Shown here: one piece after another, positions 8,831 to 17,486 of the stretch
Layout: each line of letters opens with the position of its first letter
How positions within the stretch are numbered: the stretch's first letter is position 1
Origin: Cognatundibacterium curvum
GTDB taxonomy: Bacteria; Pseudomonadota; Gammaproteobacteria; Burkholderiales; Burkholderiaceae_D
Reading direction: 5' to 3'
Assembly: GCF_014284235.1 (NCBI RefSeq)
Contig: NZ_JACOGD010000002.1
Coordinates: forward strand, 603,822 to 667,821
Length of the DNA stretch: 64,000 nucleotides
Translations under genes and position numbers: made by a program
Notes under the pieces: model-generated
Told to the model about the DNA's origin: nothing
What the model saw: only the letters and a program-made list of their open reading frames with translations
Databases searched by the model: none

Positions 8831-9871
8831 ATGGACGATAAAAAACCTGACAACAGCTCTGAAAAAGCTAAAGCACTTGCCGCTGCACTCGCGCAAATCG
8901 AGAAGCAATTTGGTAAAGGTTCGGTCATGCGTATGGCCGATGGCGAGGTGGTTGAAGAAGTGCAGGTGGTTTCCACAGGCTCACTCGGTCTGGATATCGC
9001 GCTCGGCGTAGGTGGTTTGCCACGTGGCCGTGTGGTGGAAATTTACGGTCCTGAGTCTTCCGGTAAAACCACACTGACACTGCAGGCGATTGCTGAAATG
9101 CAGAAGCTGGGCGGCACTTGTGCGTTTATCGATGCGGAGCATGCATTGGATGTGGGTTATGCACAGAAGCTGGGTGTGAATTTATCTGATTTGCTGATTT
9201 CTCAGCCTGATACCGGCGAGCAGGCATTGGAAATTACCGATGCACTGGTTCGTTCCGGCAGTGTCGATCTGGTGGTGGTGGATTCGGTGGCCGCATTGAC
9301 GCCAAGAGCGGAGATTGAAGGCGATATGGGTGATTCTCTGCCGGGTCTGCAGGCACGTCTGATGTCGCAGGCTTTGCGTAAGCTTACAGGCAGTATCAAA
9401 CGCACCAATACTCTGGTCATCTTTATTAACCAGATTCGTATGAAAATCGGTGTGATGTTCGGCAGCCCTGAAACCACAACAGGCGGTAACGCACTGAAGT
9501 TCTATGCATCGGTTCGTCTCGATATTCGCCGCACAGGTTCGATCAAGTCGGGTGATGAGGTTGTCGGTAGCGAAACTAAAGTGAAGGTAGTGAAGAATAA
9601 AGTTGCGCCACCGTTCAGAGAAGCGCATTTCGACATCATGTATGGCGAAGGTACTTCACGTGAAGGTGAGATACTGGATCTGGGTGCGGAAGCAAAGATT
9701 GTTGAAAAATCCGGTGCCTGGTATAGCTATAACGGTGAAAAAATCGGTCAGGGCAAGGATAATGCGCGTAGTTTCCTGAAAGATCATCCGGAATTGGCAT
9801 ACGAGATTGAAAACAAAGTACGTGAACATCTGGGCGTTCCTTTGTTGCCACCAGCAGGCCATGACGAGTAA
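8831..9871 (+). CDS. recA: Recombinase RecA
   Basis: A 346-residue RecA, normal length for the family. It has the Walker A motif GPESSGKTT at about residues 68-76, the Walker B region [15 protein letters not shown] and the L2-adjacent segment [27 protein letters not shown]. RecA forms ATP-dependent filaments on single-stranded DNA for homologous recombination and stimulates LexA self-cleavage. The upstream LexA box shows SOS control. A terminator separates it from recX downstream, so recX is probably reached only by partial read-through. Confidence 0.99.
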   Translation: MDDKKPDNSSEKAKALAAALAQIEKQFGKGSVMRMADGEVVEEVQVVSTGSLGLDIALGVGGLPRGRVVEIYGPESSGKTTLTLQAIAEMQKLGGTCAFIDAEHALDVGYAQKLGVNLSDLLISQPDTGEQALEITDALVRSGSVDLVVVDSVAALTPRAEIEGDMGDSLPGLQARLMSQALRKLTGSIKRTNTLVIFINQIRMKIGVMFGSPETTTGGNALKFYASVRLDIRRTGSIKSGDEVVGSETKVKVVKNKVAPPFREAHFDIMYGEGTSREGEILDLGAEAKIVEKSGAWYSYNGEKIGQGKDNARSFLKDHPELAYEIENKVREHLGVPLLPPAGHDE

Positions 9872-9924
9872 TAAGCGCTGACTGAAGATGTAACACTAGT
9901 CAGGTGTCGCAACTGATGCGCATG

Positions 9925-9953
9925 AACGCCAGCATGGATTGCTGGCGTTTTTT
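9925..9953 (+). terminator. Rho-independent terminator between recA and recX
   Basis: Perfect 9-base stem AACGCCAGC / GCTGGCGTT (9925-9933 and 9941-9949), 7-base loop, then a T-run. The position between recA and recX mirrors the attenuating terminator known in E. coli, which keeps RecX levels low relative to RecA. Confidence 0.9.
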
Positions 9954-9986
9954 ATTCCTAACGGTAAAACTGAAGATTGCTGTCTG

Positions 9987-10442
9987 ATGCAAAAGCCTAA
10001 ATTAAGCCTCAAAGGCCGTGCCCTGCGCTATTTATCGCAACGCGAACATAGTCGCCTGGAATTGGCACGCAAACTCAGTCCCCATGTGGCGGAAGGTGAG
10101 GATCTCGATGCGGTGCTGGATTGGCTGCGGGATGCCAATTTTCTTTCCGCTGAGCGATTTTCTGAGTCACTGGTACACCGCCGTGCTGCACGCTTTGGAA
10201 ATCATCGCATCCTGGCTGAGCTGCAAAGTCATCAACTCAGTGCAGAGGATATGGAAAACCGTAAAGCAGAAATGCAGGAAACAGAGTTAGCCAGAGCCGT
10301 GAATTTATTACATAGGAAATTTCCTGTAGCACCGGTTGATCAGGAAGAAAAATATAAGCAAATGCGTTTTTTGCAACAGCGCGGATTTTCCAGCGCGTCG
10401 ATACGCGCGGCTATGCGGGCTGAGCGTGAGGAGTGGCACTGA
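9987..10442 (+). CDS. recX: Regulatory protein RecX
   Basis: A 151-residue RecX-family protein built of small three-helix repeats, with RALRYLSQREHSRLELARKL near the N-terminus and MRFLQQRGFSSASIRAAMR near the C-terminus. RecX binds RecA filaments and modulates their growth and ATPase activity. I start it at the ATG at 9987 (MQKPKLS). The longer frame from 9939 would begin inside the recA terminator stem. It lies directly after recA, as is usual in proteobacteria. Confidence 0.92.
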   Translation: MQKPKLSLKGRALRYLSQREHSRLELARKLSPHVAEGEDLDAVLDWLRDANFLSAERFSESLVHRRAARFGNHRILAELQSHQLSAEDMENRKAEMQETELARAVNLLHRKFPVAPVDQEEKYKQMRFLQQRGFSSASIRAAMRAEREEWH

Positions 10443-10548
10443 CAGCCCCGATGGTTATGGCGGACGCTTAAATTGCTACCACGCGTAAGCTATATAAATT
10501 TGTTTCAAGCTTATTGTCTTTAAGTAAATGGTTCTGTTAAAAAACAGC

Positions 10549-10640
10549 TTGTCCTTGCAAGTTCCTTATATAGCTGTGCTAGAATTCCGTGGTTTTTGCA
10601 GCGCCGCAGGAGCGGCTGTTACCGTAGAAGCTGCGGTAAC
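10549..10640 (+). promoter_or_regulatory. Extended -10 promoter and paired hairpins upstream of the DUF2889 gene
   Basis: An extended -10 element TGCTAGAAT ends at 10585, with TTGCAA at 10555-10560 as a weak -35. Downstream are two consecutive short hairpins, GCCGC-AGGA-GCGGC (10603-10616) and GTTACCG-N9-CGGTAAC (10618-10640), in what would be the 5' untranslated leader of the next gene. Function is not known. Confidence 0.4.
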
Positions 10641-10691
10641 GACACGCAATTGTGGCTCTTTTATTCAGAATTAGCCGCCCAAAAAGGCATG

Positions 10692-11273
10692 ATGCCCATA
10701 TCTCAGTCCACCACAAAACGCACGTTGAAGCACACGCGCGCGATCACCATCGAAGCGTTTGCGCGCGACGATGGTCTGTGGGATCTTGACGCTCGCATAA
10801 CTGATCACAAGCAACGTGATATTCAGCTCGCTTCCGGCCTGCGGCCGCAAGGCGCGGCTTTGCACGACCTGACTTTGCGTGTGACGGTTGATCTGCAACT
10901 CAATGTGGTTGATGCGTTTGCCTGTTCGGACGCGGTTCCCTATCCTGGATATTGTGAGTCTATTGGCCCTGATTACCAAAAACTGATAGGTTTGAACCTG
11001 ATGCGTCAGTTCAGGCAGGGCGTTAAAGAGCGACTATCCGGTACTAATGGATGTACTCACCTGACAGAGTTAGCTCAGATTTTACCTACCGCAGCAATTC
11101 AAGCATTCGCCGGTGACGTGATCGATACACGTGACGCCGCCAGCAATTCCACTGATTCCAACCAACCTTTCCAGCTAGACCGTTGCCACGCATTGCGTCT
11201 GGATGGACCGGCCGTTGTTCAGTATTACCCGCGTTGGGCGAAATCTTCGCCTGATGCAAAATCACCCAGCTAG
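10692..11273 (+). CDS. DUF2889 family protein
   Basis: About 193 residues from the second of two adjacent ATGs at 10689/10692, where an AAAAAGG ribosome-binding sequence lies just upstream. A longer frame from 10596 would translate through the leader hairpins and has no family-like sequence. The N-terminal half (ITIEAFARDDGLWDLDARITD, LRVTVDLQLNVVDAFACSD) fits DUF2889, a conserved proteobacterial family of unknown biochemical function. It stands alone between recX and sucC. Nothing in the sequence indicates its role. Confidence 0.75.
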   Translation: MPISQSTTKRTLKHTRAITIEAFARDDGLWDLDARITDHKQRDIQLASGLRPQGAALHDLTLRVTVDLQLNVVDAFACSDAVPYPGYCESIGPDYQKLIGLNLMRQFRQGVKERLSGTNGCTHLTELAQILPTAAIQAFAGDVIDTRDAASNSTDSNQPFQLDRCHALRLDGPAVVQYYPRWAKSSPDAKSPS

Positions 11274-11318
11274 TTTGTTTAATTATTATTTATACCTCAG
11301 TGTCTGAAGGGAAGTCGT

Positions 11319-12488
11319 ATGAAAATCCATGAGTATCAGGGTAAAGAAATCCTCCGCAAATACGGAGTGACCGTACCACGCGGTATCCCATGCATGTCCG
11401 TTGAAGAAGCAGTCAAAGCGGCTGAAACTCTGGGCGGACCAGTCTGGGTCGTCAAAGCACAGATCCATGCCGGTGGCCGTGGTAAGGGTGGTGGCGTTAA
11501 AGTTGCAAAATCCCTGGAGCAAGTGCGTGAATACGCAGATGCCATCATGGGTATGCAATTGGTCACACACCAAACCAGCCCTGAAGGCCAGAAAGTTCGC
11601 CGTCTGCTGATCGAAGAAGGCGCGGACATCAAGAAAGAACTGTACGTCAGTATGGTGACTGACCGTATCAGCCAGCGCGTTGTTCTGATGGCATCTTCCG
11701 AAGGCGGTATGGACATTGAAGAAGTTGCGGAAAAACATCCGGAACTGATTCACTCCATTGCTATCGACCCTAGCGCTGGCCTGCAAGATGCAGAAGCTGA
11801 CGATATCTCCCGTAAAATCGGTGTTCCTGAAGGCTCCATCGCTGACGCACGCGTACAGTTGCAAGGTTTGTACAAAGCATTCATGGAAACTGACTGCTCC
11901 CTGGCAGAAATCAATCCACTGATCCTGACCGGCTCCGGTAAAGTAATCGCACTGGACGCGAAATTTAACTTCGATGCAAACTCCCTGTTCCGTCAACCGG
12001 AAATCGTGGCTTACCGCGATCTGGATGAAGAAGATCCGGCTGAAATCGAAGCGTCCAAATTTGACCTGGCTTACATCTCCCTCGACGGTAACATCGGTTG
12101 CCTGGTGAACGGTGCCGGTCTGGCGATGGCAACGATGGATACCATCAAACTGTTTGGCGGCGAGCCAGCTAACTTCCTCGACGTAGGCGGTGGCGCGACA
12201 GCAGAGAAAGTCACTGAAGCATTCAAGATCATGTTGAAAAACCCAGGTCTGAAAGCCATCCTGGTCAACATCTTCGGCGGTATCATGCGTTGCGACGTGA
12301 TCGCAGAAGGCGTGATCACTGCATCTAAAGCTGTTTCCCTGCAAGTACCTCTGGTTGTACGTATGAAGGGTACGAATGAAGACATCGGTAAGAAAATGCT
12401 GGCCGACTCCGGTCTGCCTATCATTTCTGCTGACACGATGGAAGAAGCAGCTCAGAAAGTTGTTGCCGCTGCTGCTGCTCACGCTTAA
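11319..12488 (+). CDS. sucC: Succinyl-CoA synthetase (ADP-forming) beta subunit
   Basis: A 389-residue protein of full family length. It has an N-terminal ATP-grasp domain ([37 protein letters not shown]) and a C-terminal CoA-ligase domain ([43 protein letters not shown]). With SucD it interconverts succinyl-CoA and succinate with substrate-level phosphorylation in the TCA cycle. A GAAGGGAAG ribosome-binding site precedes the start. The gene is 18 bases upstream of sucD in a two-gene operon ended by a strong terminator. Codon use is very biased, as expected for a highly expressed enzyme. Confidence 0.98.
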   Translation: MKIHEYQGKEILRKYGVTVPRGIPCMSVEEAVKAAETLGGPVWVVKAQIHAGGRGKGGGVKVAKSLEQVREYADAIMGMQLVTHQTSPEGQKVRRLLIEEGADIKKELYVSMVTDRISQRVVLMASSEGGMDIEEVAEKHPELIHSIAIDPSAGLQDAEADDISRKIGVPEGSIADARVQLQGLYKAFMETDCSLAEINPLILTGSGKVIALDAKFNFDANSLFRQPEIVAYRDLDEEDPAEIEASKFDLAYISLDGNIGCLVNGAGLAMATMDTIKLFGGEPANFLDVGGGATAEKVTEAFKIMLKNPGLKAILVNIFGGIMRCDVIAEGVITASKAVSLQVPLVVRMKGTNEDIGKKMLADSGLPIISADTMEEAAQKVVAAAAAHA

Positions 12489-12506
12489 TTATCGCAAGGA
12501 ATCACT

Positions 12507-13388
12507 ATGTCCATCCTGATTAATAAAGACACTAAAGTCATTACCCAAGGTATTACTGGTAAAACAGGCCAGTTCCATACACGTATGTGCCGCGATTACG
12601 CGAACGGCAAAGAATGTTTCGTTGCTGGCGTGAATCCAAAGAAAGCTGGCGAAGATTTCGAAGGCATCCCGATTTATGCAAACGTTACAGAAGCAAAAGC
12701 TGCAACTGGCGCTACTGTTTCCGTGATCTATGTTCCGCCAGCAGGTGCAGCGGCAGCGATCTGGGAAGCCGTGGAAGCGGAACTGGATCTGGCGATCTGT
12801 ATCACTGAAGGCATCCCTGTCCGTGACATGATGATGTTGAAAGACCGCATGGCTAAAGCCGGTAGCAAAACAAAATTGCTCGGCCCTAACTGCCCAGGTC
12901 TGATCACTCCTGACGAAATCAAAATCGGCATCATGCCTGGTCACATCCACAAGAAAGGCCGTATCGGCGTGGTTTCCCGTTCCGGTACTTTGACTTATGA
13001 AGCAGTTGGTCAGTTGACCGCACTGGGTCTGGGTCAATCTTCCGCCGTTGGTATCGGTGGTGATCCGATCAACGGTCTGAAGCATATCGATATCATGCAG
13101 ATGTTTAACGATGATCCTGATACTGATGCCGTGATCATGATTGGTGAAATCGGTGGTCCGGATGAGGCAAATGCCGCTTACTGGATCAAAGAAAACATGA
13201 AAAAACCAGTCGTTGGCTTTATCGCTGGCGTGACTGCACCTCCAGGCAAACGTATGGGCCATGCTGGCGCATTGATTTCCGGCGGCGCAGATACAGCACA
13301 AGCTAAACTGGAAATCATGGAAGCTTGCGGTATTAAAACAACAAAGAACCCGTCTGAAATGGCGCGTCTGTTGAAAGCAATGCTGTAA
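12507..13388 (+). CDS. sucD: Succinyl-CoA synthetase alpha subunit
   Basis: A 293-residue subunit with the N-terminal CoA-binding fold (SILINKDTKVITQGITGKTG). The active-site histidine region near the C-terminus (GFIAGVTAPPGKRMGHAGAL) carries the phosphorylated histidine. It pairs with the beta subunit encoded just upstream. A strong Rho-independent terminator follows the stop. Confidence 0.98.
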   Translation: MSILINKDTKVITQGITGKTGQFHTRMCRDYANGKECFVAGVNPKKAGEDFEGIPIYANVTEAKAATGATVSVIYVPPAGAAAAIWEAVEAELDLAICITEGIPVRDMMMLKDRMAKAGSKTKLLGPNCPGLITPDEIKIGIMPGHIHKKGRIGVVSRSGTLTYEAVGQLTALGLGQSSAVGIGGDPINGLKHIDIMQMFNDDPDTDAVIMIGEIGGPDEANAAYWIKENMKKPVVGFIAGVTAPPGKRMGHAGALISGGADTAQAKLEIMEACGIKTTKNPSEMARLLKAML

Positions 13389-13416
13389 TCTCAACTGATT
13401 CAGGTTTTCAGGTATC

Positions 13417-13446
13417 AAAAGGCCGCGCATGTCGCGGCCTTTTTTT
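13417..13446 (+). terminator. Rho-independent terminator of sucCD
   Basis: Stem AAAAGGCCGCG (13417-13427), loop CATGT, and complementary arm CGCGGCC running into seven Ts. It follows the sucD stop by 28 bases. Confidence 0.93.
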
Positions 13447-13661
13447 GCGTCTGGCGCACGCAGTATTTGTGCTTGTGTGTGAATTAAGTGCAAACTGTTG
13501 TGGTCAGTGTTAAGCTTATTAGCGGCAAGGTCTTTTGGGATCTGGATCATGATGAGGTTTGCGTAAAGGCATATGAAATTGGTCTGACTTCCTGTAAGCA
13601 CCGGAAATGCCGGAAACGCTGATTTACCTGTAGTTAGCAGGTCCTGAAAAACAAAGAGATA

Positions 13662-14468
13662 ATGCCCAGCCCGCAAAAAATAGAATTTTCTGCACTGTCC
13701 GATATAGGAAAAGTCAGAGCACATAATGAAGACGCCATCGTCGTGTGCGAAGACTATGCCTGCGCAATTCTGGCAGATGGGATGGGGGGATACAAAGCGG
13801 GGGAGGTGGCCAGTGCGATGGCAGCGCAGATCATTGCTGATGATTTAAGCAGTCATTTTGAGCGTCGCTGGCTACCGCATTTCCGCCTTCGTGCCAAGCA
13901 GATTAACCGTTGGCTGCATGATGCAATTGACCATGCGAATGCGCAGATAATGCGCGCTTCACAGGCTGATCCGGCCTGTTTCGGAATGGGAACGACAGTG
14001 GTGGTCGCTTGTTTTTTTGAAGATAAGCTGGCTATTTCGCATGTCGGCGATTCGCGTGCTTATGTTTTCCGGCAAAACAGGCTGATCAGGCTAAGCTATG
14101 ATCACTCGGTATTACAAGAGCAAATTGATGCTGGTTATATCTCGGAAGAGCAGGCACGCTTTTCTGCGATTAAAAATTTAATTACCCGGGCTGTCGGTAC
14201 CCAGAGCTATGTGCAGGTAGAACAGCATATACATGAAGTATACGATGAGGACATCGTTCTGCTGTGCTCGGATGGTTTGAGCGACATGCTCAGTCATGAT
14301 GAAATTCTGCAAATTATTGAGCAGAATAAACTGGATCTTCCGGCTTGTTGTCAGCGCTTGATTGCAGCTGCGAATGCGCAGGGTGGATTTGATAATGTCT
14401 CTGTGGTTTTGCTGCGCGTACCCGCAGTACGTGCGCAAAGCTGGTTGCAGCGTCTGACCGGACGCTGA
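13662..14468 (+). CDS. PP2C-family serine/threonine protein phosphatase
   Basis: A 268-residue soluble phosphatase of the PPM/PP2C (Stp1-like) family. Metal-binding motifs are visible: RAHNEDA near residue 20, ILADGMGGYKAGEVAS near 36-50, SHVGDSRAYVF, and LLCSDGLSDML toward the C-terminus, with FDNVSVVLLRVP at the end. It removes phosphate from Ser/Thr on proteins. It is followed 33 bases downstream by a gene for an FHA protein, which would bind phosphothreonine, so the pair is a likely phospho-signalling unit. No Ser/Thr kinase is encoded in the window. The target is unknown; a link to the adjacent pili is only positional. Confidence 0.92.
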   Translation: MPSPQKIEFSALSDIGKVRAHNEDAIVVCEDYACAILADGMGGYKAGEVASAMAAQIIADDLSSHFERRWLPHFRLRAKQINRWLHDAIDHANAQIMRASQADPACFGMGTTVVVACFFEDKLAISHVGDSRAYVFRQNRLIRLSYDHSVLQEQIDAGYISEEQARFSAIKNLITRAVGTQSYVQVEQHIHEVYDEDIVLLCSDGLSDMLSHDEILQIIEQNKLDLPACCQRLIAAANAQGGFDNVSVVLLRVPAVRAQSWLQRLTGR

Positions 14469-14501
14469 TTGCTAATTTAATTATTTTCTGAATCTGAGAT
14501 T

Positions 14502-15104
14502 ATGGCGAAAATCATCGTCACCTTTAATGGGTTGATACAACAAGAAGTCAGCATAACCAAGTCACGCATTACGATAGGGCGCAGACCGGGTAATGACATC
14601 GTGATCGATCATCTGACCGTAAGTGGTCAGCACGCTGCAATAGACACCACATCGAATGGCTCTTTTATTCTGGATCTGGGCAGTACCAATGGCACCATGG
14701 TCAATAGTCAGCCTGTTAAAAAACATTTGCTGCAACACGATGATGTGATTGATATTGGCAAATATAAATTGCGCTTCCAGGTCAATAAACAAGAGCAGAT
14801 CAGAACACTGGACACGGTAACGGGAGCTCCTGCTGCAAAAGCTGGCATCGCGAAAATCAAAGTGATGAACGGCGCCAATATCGGAAAAGAGCTGACGCTG
14901 ACTAAGCCAGTCACTACGATAGGATCACCAGCTGCGCAGGTGATTGCGATTGCTAAACAGGATGGTCGTTATACCCTGCGCTTTGTGGAGGGGAAGGAAA
15001 TGCCAAAAGTAAATGGTCAGATTCTCGGCGATGCGCCTTACCTGTTGAACCACGCCGACATCATAGACTTGATGGGCGTACACATGCAGTTCAGTTTGTC
15101 CTGA
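14502..15104 (+). CDS. FHA-domain protein with a second degenerate FHA-like half
   Basis: A 200-residue cytoplasmic protein. Residues 1-95 are a clear forkhead-associated domain with the conserved Arg27 (GRRPGND), Ser41-Gly-x-His44 and STNGTMVN around residues 61-68, so it should bind phosphothreonine peptides. Residues 115-200 (IAKIKVMNGANIGKELTLTK...) resemble a second FHA fold lacking the key phosphate-binding residues. It lies directly after the PP2C gene. The partner kinase is not in this window. Confidence 0.88.
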   Translation: MAKIIVTFNGLIQQEVSITKSRITIGRRPGNDIVIDHLTVSGQHAAIDTTSNGSFILDLGSTNGTMVNSQPVKKHLLQHDDVIDIGKYKLRFQVNKQEQIRTLDTVTGAPAAKAGIAKIKVMNGANIGKELTLTKPVTTIGSPAAQVIAIAKQDGRYTLRFVEGKEMPKVNGQILGDAPYLLNHADIIDLMGVHMQFSLS

Positions 15105-15232
15105 AGCCTGAATAGTCAGGCAAGGCGTTGATATTGGAAGTTTTTGACGAAAACTGGCAGTTTACTGACAAATTTTGTCTAACATCAAAAAAACGTCAAT
15201 CTTTACCCTGGATGTTTCCTACCTGGATGAGC

Positions 15233-15248
15233 TGGCACACTGTTTGCT
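15233..15248 (+). promoter_or_regulatory. Sigma-54 promoter of the first pilin gene
   Basis: TGGCAC-ACTGT-TTGCT has the -24 GG and -12 GC separated by exactly 10 bases, matching the RpoN consensus. It lies 51 bases before the pilin start. In type IV piliated bacteria the major pilin is typically RpoN-dependent and activated by PilR. Confidence 0.85.
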
Positions 15249-15298
15249 CAATATACGATCAGGAATATTCCTGATTACCTCTCAACTGGAGATTAAGC

Positions 15299-15757
15299 AT
15301 GAAATCGATGAAATTTGCTAAGAAAGTACAACAAGGTTTTACTCTGATCGAATTGATGATCGTTGTTGCGATTATCGGTATTCTGGCTGCTGTTGCATTG
15401 CCAGCATACAACGACTACACAACACGCGCTCAGGTATCTGAAGCTGTTGAATTGCTGGGCGGTATGAAAGGTCCTCTGGCTGCATACGGTTACGAGCAAA
15501 ATGCTTGGCCTGCTCTGGTTGCATCTAACCCAACAGCAACTGACATCGTCGCAACTTTGACTGGTAAATATACCTCTATCACAAACTCTGTTACAGGTAC
15601 TTTCCCAACTGGTGCGATTACTGCAACAATGTCTTCCGGTCAGGCTAGCGGTAAAAAAGTAGTGTTGAAAACTACTGATGGTGGCCAGACTTGGGCATGT
15701 AATTCCACAGCAGGTACTGACGTTGCGATCAAATGGTTGCCACAAGCTTGCAAATAA
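15299..15757 (+). CDS. pilA: Type IV major pilin PilA
   Basis: A 152-residue prepilin. The leader [13 protein letters not shown] ends at Gly13, followed by the mature N-terminus [19 protein letters not shown] with Glu at position +5, the classical PilD cleavage and methylation site. The C-terminal disulfide loop is bounded by the cysteines in TWACNS and LPQACK. Codon use is strongly optimised (for example GCT and GGT), as for an abundant protein. It has its own sigma-54 promoter and its own terminator, consistent with major pilin function. The neighbours encode a pilin accessory protein and an O-glycan ligase. Confidence 0.95.
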   Translation: MKSMKFAKKVQQGFTLIELMIVVAIIGILAAVALPAYNDYTTRAQVSEAVELLGGMKGPLAAYGYEQNAWPALVASNPTATDIVATLTGKYTSITNSVTGTFPTGAITATMSSGQASGKKVVLKTTDGGQTWACNSTAGTDVAIKWLPQACK

Positions 15758-15779
15758 TCTGCTGGTGTAATTGACAAAG

Positions 15780-15811
15780 AAAGGTGCTTTTTGCAGGGCA
15801 CCTTTTTTTTT
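15780..15811 (+). terminator. Rho-independent terminator of the first pilin gene
   Basis: Stem AAAGGTGC (15780-15787) pairs with GCACCTTT (15798-15805), followed by a long T-run. Confidence 0.9.
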
Positions 15812-15971
15812 ATCGATGTATTGCGTCTTTGATAACTTTTTATGTGAGGTTTAATCTGTTGTTAAAACCTTTGTAAGAGCTGCCTGATGCGATAGGGAAT
15901 TTGATTCAATTGACTGCTTAATCTAAGACCAGAAGCAAGGGAATTGATGCTTCCTGTGGGGAGAGTGAAAA

Positions 15972-16439
15972 ATGAAACCAAGAAGATTATTAAAAAAAAT
16001 CCAGCGTGGATTTACCTTGATCGAGTTAATGATAGTGGTCGCTATCATCGGCATTCTGGCTGCGGTTGCATTGCCAGCGTATAACGATTACACCACGCGT
16101 GCCCAGGTCGCGGAGGCAGTGGAATTGCTGGCAGGCTTGAAGGGCGCAGTGGCGGCTTATGGGTATGAAAATTCGTCCTGGCCTACTATGGTGACATCCA
16201 GCTCTACAGTCACAGCGACCAATATCGTCGCAACTTTATCCGGTAAATACGCGACTGTGACACCTAGTGTGACGGGGTCATTTCCGGCGGGAACCATCAA
16301 GGCAACAATGCAGTCTGGTCAGGCAAATAGTAAAATTGTTGGTTTGGCTACCACCAATGGTGGACAAACCTGGAATTGCTCATCCGGAAATGGCGTAACG
16401 ACGGTTGATGCAAAATGGTTGCCGCAAGCCTGTAAGTAA
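15972..16439 (+). CDS. Second type IV pilin (PilA paralogue)
   Basis: A 155-residue prepilin with leader [13 protein letters not shown] and a mature N-terminus identical to the upstream pilin for 33 residues, then diverging in the middle. The C-terminal end WNCSS...KWLPQACK again forms a disulfide loop. The codons differ throughout from the first gene even where the protein is identical, and they are less optimised, suggesting lower expression and an old duplication. No sigma-54 site was seen upstream, and a separate terminator follows. It could be an alternative major pilin, a minor subunit or an antigenic variant. Confidence 0.92.
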   Translation: MKPRRLLKKIQRGFTLIELMIVVAIIGILAAVALPAYNDYTTRAQVAEAVELLAGLKGAVAAYGYENSSWPTMVTSSSTVTATNIVATLSGKYATVTPSVTGSFPAGTIKATMQSGQANSKIVGLATTNGGQTWNCSSGNGVTTVDAKWLPQACK

Positions 16440-16470
16440 ATTGTGTGAACGATTCATTGTATTTTTTCCT

Positions 16471-16502
16471 TAAGGCACCTGAGGGTGCCTTATGTTTTTT
16501 TG
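16471..16502 (+). terminator. Rho-independent terminator of the second pilin gene
   Basis: Stem TAAGGCACC (16471-16479), loop TGAG, arm GGTGCCTTA (16484-16492), then TG and a T-run. Confidence 0.88.
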
Positions 16503-16619
16503 ATTGTTTTTGTGTGTGTTGCTGATGGGATGAATTTGTTATGTCCTTGCTATAGATGTACAAAATACAGCGCAGTACAATGTTGCTTTTGACCCTCAGA
16601 CGGCAAAGCTGAATTAAAT

Positions 16620-17378
16620 ATGAATACAGGAAAGCGTAGATTGCAGGCGGCAGCTTTACACTTGTTATTTTCAGGTGTGATTGCAGGTGTTGTGACCGCA
16701 TTGATTTTATTGCTCTGGTACCCGGGGCAATATGCCCAAATTGCCCGAGGCTTAAAGCTGATCGTGCTGGTGGTTGGGGTGGACATCGTATTAGGTCCAT
16801 TATTGACGTTAATCGTCTTTAATCCTGTCAAAAGCCGGACGGAACTGGTGCGCGATATCAGCGTGATCGCACTGTTGCAATTGTCAGCCCTGGCGTATGG
16901 TGCCCACACTGTGTTTATCGCGCGTCCGGTTGCTTTGGTGTTTGAAGGTAGCCAGTTCCGCCTGGTCAGTGCAGCGGAAGTCGAGCAAAAAGAATTAGAG
17001 CAGGCATCTCCGGGCTTGCAGAAATTGTCTTTGACTGGTCCTATGTTATTGGGAACCAGAGATTTTAAAGATGAAAAAGAAAAATCTGATGCAGCGCTCA
17101 CTGCTTTTTCAGGCTCAGATATCGGGGTCAGGCCTACATTTTGGCAGAACTACGAACATTCAGCCGCCAAGGTTAAACAGGTAGCAAAACCTTTATCCAT
17201 CTTGCGCTCGAAATATCCTGCACAAAAAGCCTTGATCGACCGTGCTGCGCAAGATGCAGGTGTATCTGATGCTTCCTTATGTTTTGTGCCTGTGATCGCA
17301 CGTGGTACCGAATGGTCTGTTTTGGTGGATGCGGAGACCGCGGCAGTCAAAGGATTTGTTCAATTGGATGGTTTCTGA
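16620..17378 (+). CDS. TfpX/TfpZ-family type IV pilin accessory protein
   Basis: A 252-residue inner-membrane protein with an N-terminal group of hydrophobic segments (about residues 10-35, 42-65 and 80-105) and a soluble C-terminal domain holding DFKDEKEK and RPTFWQNYEHS. This layout and the FWQNY-type segment fit the TfpX/TfpZ accessory proteins encoded next to certain pilA alleles in Pseudomonas and other proteobacteria. There they promote efficient pilus assembly. It lies between the pilins and the glycan ligase, which supports that assignment. Confidence 0.85.
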   Translation: MNTGKRRLQAAALHLLFSGVIAGVVTALILLLWYPGQYAQIARGLKLIVLVVGVDIVLGPLLTLIVFNPVKSRTELVRDISVIALLQLSALAYGAHTVFIARPVALVFEGSQFRLVSAAEVEQKELEQASPGLQKLSLTGPMLLGTRDFKDEKEKSDAALTAFSGSDIGVRPTFWQNYEHSAAKVKQVAKPLSILRSKYPAQKALIDRAAQDAGVSDASLCFVPVIARGTEWSVLVDAETAAVKGFVQLDGF

Positions 17379-17486
17379 ATCTTTGCCAGCGCAATGCGGC
17401 CGGCGGTTATAGCTTAATTCTCGGTCTGCAACACTTGCTTTATATTGCAAATACCAAAATTGGGTTTGCAATTTTTTTATCGAATT

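Noticed and set aside
11286..12482. Long open frame on the minus strand (398 codons) opposite sucC
   Set aside because: It is an artefact of the strong codon bias of sucC; it has no ribosome-binding site and its composition (Cys/Phe/His-rich) is not protein-like.
12489..13724. Minus-strand open frame of 411 codons opposite sucD
   Set aside because: Same reason as for sucC: it mirrors codon bias of sucD and runs into the PP2C start.
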